Positions 34,690-42,284 of a stretch of DNA of 64,000 nucleotides are shown here, in pieces. The notes under the pieces were generated by a model, which searched no databases, was not told the origin of the DNA, and worked only from the letters and a program-made list of their open reading frames with translations. This stretch comes from Prauserella marina (GTDB lineage Bacteria; Actinomycetota; Actinomycetes; Mycobacteriales; Pseudonocardiaceae), in contig NZ_CP016353.1 in assembly GCF_002240355.1 (NCBI RefSeq), positions 5,557,001-5,621,000 of the forward strand, given 5' to 3'. The stretch's first letter is position 1; each line of letters opens with the position of its first letter. The translations under genes and the position numbers were made by a program.

Positions 34690-37488
34690 TCAAGCGCCGA
34701 CGGCGCGCCCGACGGCCAGCGGCGACACGGACGTGATCGCCCTGCCGAGCCCGGGGGTGCGTCCAGCCTCCAGCACGGTGAGCTTCGCCTTCACCTGCTC
34801 GGCGGAGGGATCTCCGAACTCGGTCAGCACGGCGAGCGCTTCCCGCAGGCAAGCTTCCGCCCTGCTCTTCCTGCCGAGCGCGGCCAACGCCTCGCCGAGT
34901 CGCATCAGGACCGTAGCGGCCCGCCACCGGTCGCCGAGCTCGACGTTGATCTCCAGTGCGGTCTCGTAGTCGGCGACCGCTTCGTTCATCCTCGCGCTGT
35001 CGCGATGCAGATCGCCCAGCGTGCACAACGTCATGCGCTGCGCCCCGTCCGAACCGCCGCGCTGCACCTCCAGCGCCTCGTGCAGCAGCCGCGAGGCGTG
35101 CTCGTACTGACCGGACTGCCGGTAAACGTCACCGAGATTGTTCAGCGCGATGCCGATTCCCCGCTCGTCCCCCATGATCCGGAACAGTTCGAGTGCCCGC
35201 GTGTAGCAGTCGAGCGCCTCGGGGAAGCACTTGATGTTGTCGTACACGACGCCGAGGTTGTTGAGATTCCATGCCTGCCCCTTCCGGTCGTCGGCCTTGG
35301 CGTAGTGCGAGACCGCTTCGCCGTGGCAGGCGATGGCGTCGGCGAACCTGCCGATGTCGTCGTAAGCGACACCGAGTCCGTTGAGCAGCACGGCCTGCGC
35401 GGTCGAGTCCGCTGCGCCCTCCGCGGCGACCAGCGCGGTCCGGTAGCAGCGGATCCAATCGTCCCAGTGCTTGCTCAGGTAGAAGTACGAAAGCAGTGCG
35501 GCCGAGATCGCCGAGGCAGGCTCCCGCCTTCCCGCCGTCACCGCCGCGTCGACGGCCGCGACGAGGTTGCTCCGCTCGGCCTCGAACCAGTCCATGGCCT
35601 GCGTTCTCGTGCAGGGAGCCGGTTCCGTCCCCGCGTCTGCCGCCTCCACCGCGAGGCGGGATTGCGGATCGAGCGCCATGCTCATCCGCGTCGCCCGCAG
35701 CGTGTAGTAGTCGAAAAGGCGGCACAATGCCGCGTCCCGCTCGGCCTCCGTGTGTTCCTCGGCGACGAGTTCCGCCGCATAGGCACGCAGCAGATCGTGC
35801 TGCCGGTACCTGCCCCCTTCGACCTCGTCGACGAGGTGAGCGGCGAGGAGAAGACCGAGCAGGTCCCTTGTCTCCGCTTCGGAAATGCCCGCGAGCGCGG
35901 CGAGCGCCAGCACCTCGGTCTCCTTGCCCGGGAACAGCCCGCACAGCCGGAAAAGCAGGGCGGCGTCCTCGTCGAGCCGGTGATAGGACCACGAGAACAC
36001 CGCCCTCACCGAAGCCTGCGGATGCCCTTCGACCTCAAGCAGGTCCAGCCTGCCCTGCTCGCTGTCCAGCTCGGCGGCCACCTCCGCGACCGTGCTGTCC
36101 CTGAGCCGGATCGCCTCGGCGACCAGCCGCAGTGCCAGTGGCAGCCGGGCACATCGCCGGGTGAGCGGCTCGACGTGGTGCGGAGCGCTCGCGAGCCCTT
36201 CGCCCGCGAGTTCGGTCAGCAACTCGTGCGCCGCGTCCTCGGCGAGTTCGCCGACCGGTATCCGGTGCGCCCCGTGCAACGCGGTCAGCCCTGCGAGCGA
36301 ATCCCTGCTCGTCACCAGCACGAAACAAGAAGCGGTACCGGGAAGCAGCGGAAGAATCTGCTCGGCCGAGTGCGCGTTGTCCAGCACCAGCAACATCCGC
36401 TTGCCGTCGACGAGCGTGCGGAACCGGGCCGCCCTTTCCGCGAGGCTCTTCGGGACGGCCTGCCCCGCGACACCGAGCGCCCTGAGGAAACCGGCAAGCA
36501 CCTCTTCCGCGCATTCGGGCGCTCCCTGGCCGTAACCACCGAGATCGACGAACAGCTGCCCCGAGGGAAAGCGGCTTCTCGCGCGATGTGCCCAGTGCAC
36601 GGCGAGCGCGGTCTTGCCCATCCCTCCGGCACCGGCAAGTACACAGATCCGTTGCGCGGAGCCGGTTGCCGCGACGCCGTCGAGTTCGGCGAGTTCGGCC
36701 GTCCTGCCGAAGAAACTAGGCACGTCGTGCGGAAGCTGGGCAGGCACCCTCGCGACCCCCGCCGGCCGACCCCTCAAGATGCCGCGTTCCAGTTCTCGCA
36801 GTTCGGAGCCGGGTTCGAGGCCGACTTCGGCCACCAGCCTCCGTCGCACGTCGCGGTAGACCTCAAGCGCCTCAGCCTGCCGCTGCGACCGGTAGAGGGC
36901 GGTCATCAGCAGCGCGTACAGGCGTTCCCGCAGTGGGTAGTGGCGAACGAGGTCGGTCAGTTCCGTCGCGACGAGTGCGTGCCTTCCGCATTCCAGTTCC
37001 GCCTCGTACAACTGCTCGACCGCCGCGAGTTTGCGCTCGGTGAGCCGCGCGGACTCGTCGACGAGCAGCGGAACGTCCAATCCCCCGTACGGCAGGGACT
37101 GCCACAGCGCGAGCCCTTCCCTCACCAGAGCCGCGCAACCGGCGGGCTCGGTGAGCGCGACGCGGTCGGCCTCGTCGAAAAGGGCCTCCATCCGCGCGGC
37201 GTCCAGCTCCCCCTCCCCGACGTCGAGCAGGTATCCGCCGGATCCGAACCGCAACCGGTCCGGATCACCGAGGACACCGCGCAACCGGTGGACGTGAAGT
37301 TGCAACCGTCCCGCCGCGCGCGGGTCGAGGGAATCCGGCCACAGCGCGTCGGTGAGTACGTCCACACTCACCGGCCGGCTCGCCCTCAGCAGCAAAATCC
37401 CCAACAGCGTGCGTTGCAGCCTGCCCTTCGGGGCGGTCACCGTCCGGCCGTCACGCACCTTGATGGGACCCAGTACCTCGAACTCCAT
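34690..37488 (-). CDS. AfsR/SARP-type regulator: BTAD, NB-ARC and TPR domains
   Basis: 932 residues from ATG 37488 (MEFEVLGPIKVRDGRTVTAP); the upstream in-frame extension lacks homology. Domain order: OmpR-like winged helix (about 1-90), bacterial transcriptional activation domain (about 95-245), STAND/NB-ARC ATPase with Walker A LAGAGGMGKTALAVHW (about 300) and GMLLVLDNAHSAEQIL-like Walker B, then tetratricopeptide repeats (about 680-900; repeated ALxxYTRALELFR and NNLGDVYRQSGQYEHA units). Such proteins activate antibiotic clusters or serve as global regulators. No biosynthetic cluster is adjacent. The shorter intergenic distance to the GntR-TetR gene is 105 bp. Confidence 0.93.
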   Translation of the reverse strand: MEFEVLGPIKVRDGRTVTAPKGRLQRTLLGILLLRASRPVSVDVLTDALWPDSLDPRAAGRLQLHVHRLRGVLGDPDRLRFGSGGYLLDVGEGELDAARMEALFDEADRVALTEPAGCAALVREGLALWQSLPYGGLDVPLLVDESARLTERKLAAVEQLYEAELECGRHALVATELTDLVRHYPLRERLYALLMTALYRSQRQAEALEVYRDVRRRLVAEVGLEPGSELRELERGILRGRPAGVARVPAQLPHDVPSFFGRTAELAELDGVAATGSAQRICVLAGAGGMGKTALAVHWAHRARSRFPSGQLFVDLGGYGQGAPECAEEVLAGFLRALGVAGQAVPKSLAERAARFRTLVDGKRMLLVLDNAHSAEQILPLLPGTASCFVLVTSRDSLAGLTALHGAHRIPVGELAEDAAHELLTELAGEGLASAPHHVEPLTRRCARLPLALRLVAEAIRLRDSTVAEVAAELDSEQGRLDLLEVEGHPQASVRAVFSWSYHRLDEDAALLFRLCGLFPGKETEVLALAALAGISEAETRDLLGLLLAAHLVDEVEGGRYRQHDLLRAYAAELVAEEHTEAERDAALCRLFDYYTLRATRMSMALDPQSRLAVEAADAGTEPAPCTRTQAMDWFEAERSNLVAAVDAAVTAGRREPASAISAALLSYFYLSKHWDDWIRCYRTALVAAEGAADSTAQAVLLNGLGVAYDDIGRFADAIACHGEAVSHYAKADDRKGQAWNLNNLGVVYDNIKCFPEALDCYTRALELFRIMGDERGIGIALNNLGDVYRQSGQYEHASRLLHEALEVQRGGSDGAQRMTLCTLGDLHRDSARMNEAVADYETALEINVELGDRWRAATVLMRLGEALAALGRKSRAEACLREALAVLTEFGDPSAEQVKAKLTVLEAGRTPGLGRAITSVSPLAVGRAVGA

Positions 37489-37593
37489 CGATACCCCCGT
37501 CTGCCGCGATTGAGAAGTATGACGCACGCGGTCGCGATGCGGAGCCGTTCGATCGCAACAGAGGCAGGTCCTCACCCAGTGATCAGCACGCCC

Positions 37594-38550
37594 TTACCGA
37601 GCGAAGTTCTGCTTCGCGTGCCGCTCGACCAGCAGCGCGAAACCGTCGAGGTGTCGCGCGAGCGCGTACTCGAACACCCCGGCCACGTCGGCGACGACCT
37701 CACCGGAAACGGCGGCGAGAGCGGGAAACCGCCCGCCCTCGAACAACACGTCCGTCCTGGATTCCCGCTCAAGCCACCAGCGGTCGAACGACTTCCCGCT
37801 TTCCTGATGCGCCTCGGATTCCGCCGATTCGACGAGCGCGAGGCTGGTCACGAGCGCGGTGAGGCTGAGCACCTCGCGCAGTCTCGTCTCGTCACTGAGG
37901 CCGAGACCTTCGATGGCCCGCAGTGCCCATTCCGTGTGCGCCATGGCGTTGGGCATCAACAGCGGCCTGGTCAGCGAGATGACCCTCGGCAACCAGCGAT
38001 GCCGCGTGCACAGTTCCCACTGCTCGCGTGCGCAGAGTTCGAGTTTGGCGCGCCAGCCCTCGGGGCCGGGTTCGGGCATCGGCCGCGACGCGAATGTCAC
38101 GTCGGCCATCAGCTCGACCAGCTCGTCCTTGCCAGCGACATGCCGGTACACCGACATCGCGCCGATGCCGAGCTCGGCGGCGAGCCTTCGCATGGACAGC
38201 GCCTCAAGCCCTTCGGAGTCGGCGATGCGCATCGCCGCGTGCACGATGTGCGCGCGGCCTACCCCCGCTCTGCCCGGCAACGGTTCCGGCGGCCTGCGCG
38301 GCATGACCCGCGCTGCCGAGCGCGCTCCGGCAATGGGACTCACCACGGTTCCCGATCCCACTCTCGCTTCGACGAGCCCCTGGTCGCGCAACACGGCCAT
38401 CGCCTTCGTCGCGGTGGCGACGGCCACGCCCCACTGCCGCGCGGTGTGCCGGATGGGCGGGAGCCGGTCACCGGCCACCAGCTCACCGGCCTCGATGCGG
38501 GCCTGGATGTCGTCGACGATCCGGCGATACGGCGGAGCACTCGTTGCCAT
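37594..38550 (-). CDS. GntR-TetR fusion transcriptional regulator
   Basis: 318 residues from ATG 38550. The N-terminal GntR winged helix (YRRIVDDIQARIEAGELVAG, with DRLPPIRHTARQWGVAVATA) is joined at about residue 90 to a complete TetR-type HTH (IVHAAMRIADSEGLEALSMR, LAAELGIGAMSVYRHVAGKD) with a TetR C-terminal ligand domain. Thus two DNA-binding domains lie in one chain. It is divergent from a GNAT acetyltransferase gene, with the palindromic TTGTACTAGTCCAA region in between, and likely controls it and/or itself. Confidence 0.9.
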   Translation of the reverse strand: MATSAPPYRRIVDDIQARIEAGELVAGDRLPPIRHTARQWGVAVATATKAMAVLRDQGLVEARVGSGTVVSPIAGARSAARVMPRRPPEPLPGRAGVGRAHIVHAAMRIADSEGLEALSMRRLAAELGIGAMSVYRHVAGKDELVELMADVTFASRPMPEPGPEGWRAKLELCAREQWELCTRHRWLPRVISLTRPLLMPNAMAHTEWALRAIEGLGLSDETRLREVLSLTALVTSLALVESAESEAHQESGKSFDRWWLERESRTDVLFEGGRFPALAAVSGEVVADVAGVFEYALARHLDGFALLVERHAKQNFAR

Positions 38551-38653
38551 GACGCCCGATTGTACTAGTCCAAATCCCACCCTGGCTAGGACATTCAATA
38601 ACAATAATCGGGGGAAATGCGCGAAATAAAGCATCTGAAGCAAGGCAGTGGGA

Positions 38654-38683
38654 ACGTTGTACGCATGAACTCGCGAACAACGT
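38654..38683. promoter_or_regulatory. Inverted repeat spanning the GNAT start codon
   Basis: ACGTTGT (38654-38660) and ACAACGT (38677-38683) flank the ATG at 38665. A regulator bound here would block translation initiation or promoter clearance. The divergent GntR-TetR protein is the obvious candidate, by adjacency only. Confidence 0.4.
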
Positions 38684-39285
38684 ACGAAAGCGTTCGGGTC
38701 GCAGCCGGCACCGACCGGGACGAAACGCTGGCCGTACTCCGCTCTGCCTTCGCAGCCGACCCCTTCGTGGGCTGGTTGTTTCCCGACCCCGCGACGAGGG
38801 ACGACCTCCAGACGCGGTTCTACCTTCCGCTGCTGAGCCACCCCCGCGCCGAAACGACCCTGCTGGGGACGGGCGAGGCCGCCGCGATCTGGCTGTCGCT
38901 CGCGCCGGGCCAGTCCCCCTTCGGGGACATCGAAGACGCGGGAGACACAGGGGACACCGAAGCCGCCTTCGGTGACAACGCGGCACGGCTCGCCATCGCC
39001 GGCGAGCACCTTGCCGAAAGGCACCCGACCGGATCCGCGCATCACTACCTCGCCGTCATGGGAGTCGTCCCCGGCGCGCAGGGAACCGGTCTCGGCTCGG
39101 TGTTGCTGCGGCACGGCCTCGCCCGTGCCGACGCCGAGGGCGTCGGTTCCTACCTCGAAGCGAGCACGGCAGGCAGCAGGCAGCTGTACCTGCGGCACGG
39201 CTTCGCCGACCTCGGCGAGCCCGTTCACCTGCCTGACGGCCCGACGCTGTGGCCCATGTGGCGCGAACCCGGCACCACTCGCTGA
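38665..39285 (+). CDS. GNAT-family N-acetyltransferase
   Basis: 206 residues from ATG 38665 (MNSRTTYESVRVAAGTDRDE). The acetyl-CoA-binding motif A is LAVMGVVPGAQGTGLGSVLL at about residue 133, and motif B follows (YLEASTAGSRQLYLRHGFA). The substrate is unknown. It is followed 34 bp later by a C45-type N-terminal nucleophile hydrolase gene in the same direction, so the two probably form an operon under the divergent GntR-TetR regulator. Confidence 0.88.
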   Translation: MNSRTTYESVRVAAGTDRDETLAVLRSAFAADPFVGWLFPDPATRDDLQTRFYLPLLSHPRAETTLLGTGEAAAIWLSLAPGQSPFGDIEDAGDTGDTEAAFGDNAARLAIAGEHLAERHPTGSAHHYLAVMGVVPGAQGTGLGSVLLRHGLARADAEGVGSYLEASTAGSRQLYLRHGFADLGEPVHLPDGPTLWPMWREPGTTR

Positions 39286-39319
39286 ACCCATCCGGGAAAC
39301 CATTAGGAAAGGAAAGAAC

Positions 39320-40486
39320 ATGGGGATCGAAACCGAGGTCGTCGCGGGGAGCGCCGACGACTTCATGCTGGTGCGGCACCTGAAGGTCACCGGAAACCAG
39401 ACCGAGATCGGCAGGGCACTCGCCGAGGAGGCTTACGAGCGTGGCGGCTGGCGGCCGTCGAGGGCGGACCCGGTCAAGAACCGCGCGCGGCTTGCCTGGT
39501 TCGAGCGGTACTGGCCACAGCACAGGGCACGGATGGAAGGTGCGGCGGCGGCACTCGGCACGACCGTGGAAGCGGCACAGGTCCAGCTGGACGACGTCGC
39601 GACGGTTCCAGGCGGTTCCGCGTGCACGGCGACCTGGTGCGCGCCGTCCGCGACGCGGGAGGGACACGGCTTCCTCGGCCGCAACTACGACTTCTTCACG
39701 GTCGGCTGGTCGCAGCTCTTCGCGATGATCTCCGGGGAACCGGCAGCGGAGGACGGCAGCCTGCCTGCCGCCTCACGGCCCTACGTCATCACGAGCGTCC
39801 CCGACGACGCGCCGGCGACGACGCTCATCACGATGAACGAACTCGACGGCTGCATGGAGGGCGTCAACGAGCACGGCCTGGCGGTGGCGTTGCTCATCGC
39901 CGACATGGAGACAGCTGGCGAGCCATCCGACGCGGGACCGCAGGTCGGCATCGGGTCGGCCCAGCTTCCCCGGTTCGTTCTGGACACGTGCGAGAACGTC
40001 GAGCAGGCACAGCGGGCGCTGCTCGCCGCCAAGCAGTACGACCTCGGTACCCCGCTGCACTACCTGATCGCCGACCGGCACGGCGACGCCTTCGTGTGGG
40101 AGACGGGACCGGACGGCAGCGAGCACATCGTTCCGGCCGACGGGGAGGCGCTGTGCGTGACGAACCATCTGCTGCACCGGCGGCACGATCCGGAGAACCC
40201 TCCCGCCGACAACGACGAGACGGTGCGCACGTACGAGCGGCTGGAGACCATCAGGGACCGCACCAAGTCGGGTCCGATGTCGGCAGGCGCGGTGCGCGAC
40301 GCGCTCGACGAGGTCGCGTTCGACTCGCGCAACGCGGGCGCGTACCCGGTGCGCACGCTGTGGCGCACGGTGTTCGACCTGGACGAGCGCAGCATGGCGA
40401 CGCACTTTTACCTCGGTGACGAGCGGGACGGCACCAACCGGTACAGCGAGGAAGTCGTGTTCCGGCTGGGGCGGCACACCTCCTGA
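39320..40486 (+). CDS. C45-family peptidase / acyl-CoA:6-APA acyltransferase-like Ntn hydrolase
   Basis: 388 residues, ATG 39320 with GGAAAGGAAAG upstream. The expected nucleophile Cys is at about residue 102 in VPGGSACTATWC, where autocleavage before Cys would expose it. The following FLGRNYDFF, MNELDGCMEGVNEHGLAVAL and ITSVP segments match the C45 (isopenicillin-N acyltransferase-like) family. Such enzymes act on amide bonds of small acylated metabolites. Coupling with a GNAT enzyme suggests acylation/deacylation of an unknown amine. A 21-bp-repeat copy begins 2 bp after the stop. Confidence 0.88.
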   Translation: MGIETEVVAGSADDFMLVRHLKVTGNQTEIGRALAEEAYERGGWRPSRADPVKNRARLAWFERYWPQHRARMEGAAAALGTTVEAAQVQLDDVATVPGGSACTATWCAPSATREGHGFLGRNYDFFTVGWSQLFAMISGEPAAEDGSLPAASRPYVITSVPDDAPATTLITMNELDGCMEGVNEHGLAVALLIADMETAGEPSDAGPQVGIGSAQLPRFVLDTCENVEQAQRALLAAKQYDLGTPLHYLIADRHGDAFVWETGPDGSEHIVPADGEALCVTNHLLHRRHDPENPPADNDETVRTYERLETIRDRTKSGPMSAGAVRDALDEVAFDSRNAGAYPVRTLWRTVFDLDERSMATHFYLGDERDGTNRYSEEVVFRLGRHTS

Positions 40487-40488
40487 CC

Positions 40489-40546
40489 CGCGAGTCCCCC
40501 GCCCAGGACGCCGAGATCCGCACTCGGGACGACGAGATCCGCGTTC
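40489..40546 (+). repeat. 21-bp-period intergenic repeat, copy B
   Basis: The end module CGCGAGTCCCCCGCCC (40489-40504) starts two bases after the C45 gene stop codon. It is followed by two units (40505-40525, 40526-40546) containing GACGCCGAGATCCGC and GACGACGAGATCCGC. The polarity relative to the upstream gene is the same as in copies A and C. A separate strong terminator hairpin follows. Confidence 0.85.
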
Positions 40547-40557
40547 GCGGCACGGGC

Positions 40558-40614
40558 GGGCTCCCCACGACCCCCGGTGGTCCTACGAATGATCGCCGGG
40601 GGAAAGGGGAGCCC
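40558..40614. terminator. Bidirectional terminator between C45 and MFS genes
   Basis: Nested stems GGGCTCCCC/GGGGAGCCC (40558-40566 with 40606-40614) and CCCCCGG/CCGGGGG (40571-40577 with 40596-40602) form a long hairpin over the convergent gene ends, including the MFS stop. Confidence 0.75.
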
Positions 40615-41665
40615 GTTCCCGCCGCAAGCCGAACGGCAGCGCGACGGCGACAACGACGACGAGCACCACCGAGGCGGCAAGCCCGCCAAGTGCCCACACG
40701 CCGAACAACACCAGCGAGGCCAGATCGGCGCACAGCCCCGACACCGACGTGACCGTCGCCCGCGCCTCGCCCCGGATGCGCTCTTGCAGGCGTGCGTTGC
40801 CGACGACGAGCACGGCTCGGTAAAGGCCATAGAACAGGGCAACACCGGCCAGCCCTGCTGGTCCCGCAAGCAAGCCGGATCCGCCGAGCGCCAGCGCGCC
40901 CGCGCCGAGCGTCACCGCGAGCGTGCGAGCACCCGGGGTGGCCCACCGCCCCGCCATCGCCGCTCCGGCCGCACCGGCGATGGCGATACCGACGACGGCG
41001 AGCGGATTCCAGCTCGCCGGAACATTCCAGCCGTGGGCGAGCAGAGGAAAGTACTCCTCAATCGCGTCGACAGCGGTCAGCAGCGCAACGACAACGACGA
41101 CGCCCCTGACCCCTGGAGTGCTGACCGCCTCGACGACGCCGGATCGCAGGGTCGTGAAGTACCCCCGCTCAGGTTCGGAGTCCTGGCTACGCTCGGGCTC
41201 GGGAAGGCGCGCCGCGATCGCCGAAGCGAGAAGGCACATGCCGACACTGGCGTATCCGACGAGTTCGAATCCACCGGATACGAAAAGGACGGTCGCGGCT
41301 CCGGCAGCGGGAATCTGTGCGATCAACTCCAGCGCGTTGACCTGGCCGTAGACGCGAGTGAAGTGCTTCTGGGCACCCACCTCGGCCAGGCCGTCGTAAA
41401 TCAGCGCCTCCAGTGCGCCAGACACGAGCGTGGCACCGAGTCCCCACAGCACGAATCCCGCCGCGAAGGCGGTGAAACCCGGCCACGCCGTCCACAGCAG
41501 GTAACCGGCAGCCTGCAGAACGCCACCGGCGACGAGCGAAGAGCGACGGGAGAACCGGTCGGCCAGCGCACCGGTCGGTACCTCCGCGACGACACCGACG
41601 ACAGACCACAGCGCGAACAACGCCGAGATCTCCGCTTCGGAAAGGCCGGAGTCGGCGAAGAGCAA
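40583..41665 (-). CDS. MFS transporter (N-terminal helix may extend upstream)
   Basis: 360 residues if started at TTG 41665, with about eleven membrane helices. The MFS motif A loop GALADRFSRRSSLVAGG follows TM2. The reading frame continues upstream to a stop at 41767 and encodes RLIRWWALFADLVPLYPLYA, which is a perfect first membrane helix, but no ATG or GTG lies there; an ATG twelve bases before the stop is cut off by TGA. Either a rare start such as CTG is used or the start has been lost. A multidrug or metabolite exporter role is inferred. Confidence 0.8.
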   Translation of the reverse strand: MLFADSGLSEAEISALFALWSVVGVVAEVPTGALADRFSRRSSLVAGGVLQAAGYLLWTAWPGFTAFAAGFVLWGLGATLVSGALEALIYDGLAEVGAQKHFTRVYGQVNALELIAQIPAAGAATVLFVSGGFELVGYASVGMCLLASAIAARLPEPERSQDSEPERGYFTTLRSGVVEAVSTPGVRGVVVVVALLTAVDAIEEYFPLLAHGWNVPASWNPLAVVGIAIAGAAGAAMAGRWATPGARTLAVTLGAGALALGGSGLLAGPAGLAGVALFYGLYRAVLVVGNARLQERIRGEARATVTSVSGLCADLASLVLFGVWALGGLAASVVLVVVVAVALPFGLRRERAPLSPGDHS

Positions 41666-41833
41666 CGCATACAGCGGATACAGCGGGACGAGGTCCGCGA
41701 AAAGCGCCCACCAGCGGATCAGCCGGACGAGCGGGCGCGCTTGCTCAGGTATCGGTGAAGTGCGTCAACGGAACGGCATCAGCTCAGGTTACCCGCCTTC
41801 TCGTCACACCGGCCACAACCGCGAAACGCCTTG

Positions 41834-42256
41834 CTACTTGTGGATCTGCGCTATCGCCCTGACGACGGCCATGCACCTGTCCTCGACGTAGCTCAGCCCG
41901 CCTTCCTCCGCGATGGTTCGCGCTTGCCCGGAGACGATGCCCTGCTGCAACCAGAGCGCGCGAGCACCGATTCGCACCGCGTCGGCCGCGATACCTGGCG
42001 CCTCGTCGGCCGGCCGGAACACCTCGACGACATCGACGGGCTCCGGAATGTCGCGCAACGACCGGTACACGCGTTCGCCGAGCAGTACATCCGCGCTGGG
42101 GTGCACGGGAATGACCCTGAACCCGGCGGCCTGCATCGCCGACGGCACCGCGTGCGCGGCCTTCGCCGGGTCGCGGCTCAGCCCCACGACCGCGATGGTC
42201 GCCGAATCGCGAAGAACCCGCTCGGGGAGGTCGGTGTCGTCGTTCACGTCGTTCAT
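41834..42256 (-). CDS. CoA-binding (YccU-type) protein
   Basis: 140 residues with a single Rossmann-like CoA-binding domain: IAVVGLSRDPAKAAHAVPSA, FRVIPVHPSADVLLGERVY, LWLQQGIVSGQARTIAEEGG and the C-terminal EDRCMAVVRA. These small cytoplasmic proteins bind CoA or a similar nucleotide; their function is not established. The gene is 28 bp downstream of the ThDP enzyme gene in the same direction, probably co-transcribed. Confidence 0.9.
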   Translation of the reverse strand: MNDVNDDTDLPERVLRDSATIAVVGLSRDPAKAAHAVPSAMQAAGFRVIPVHPSADVLLGERVYRSLRDIPEPVDVVEVFRPADEAPGIAADAVRIGARALWLQQGIVSGQARTIAEEGGLSYVEDRCMAVVRAIAQIHK

Positions 42257-42284
42257 GCCTTCATTGTGCGGGACCGGTACGACA

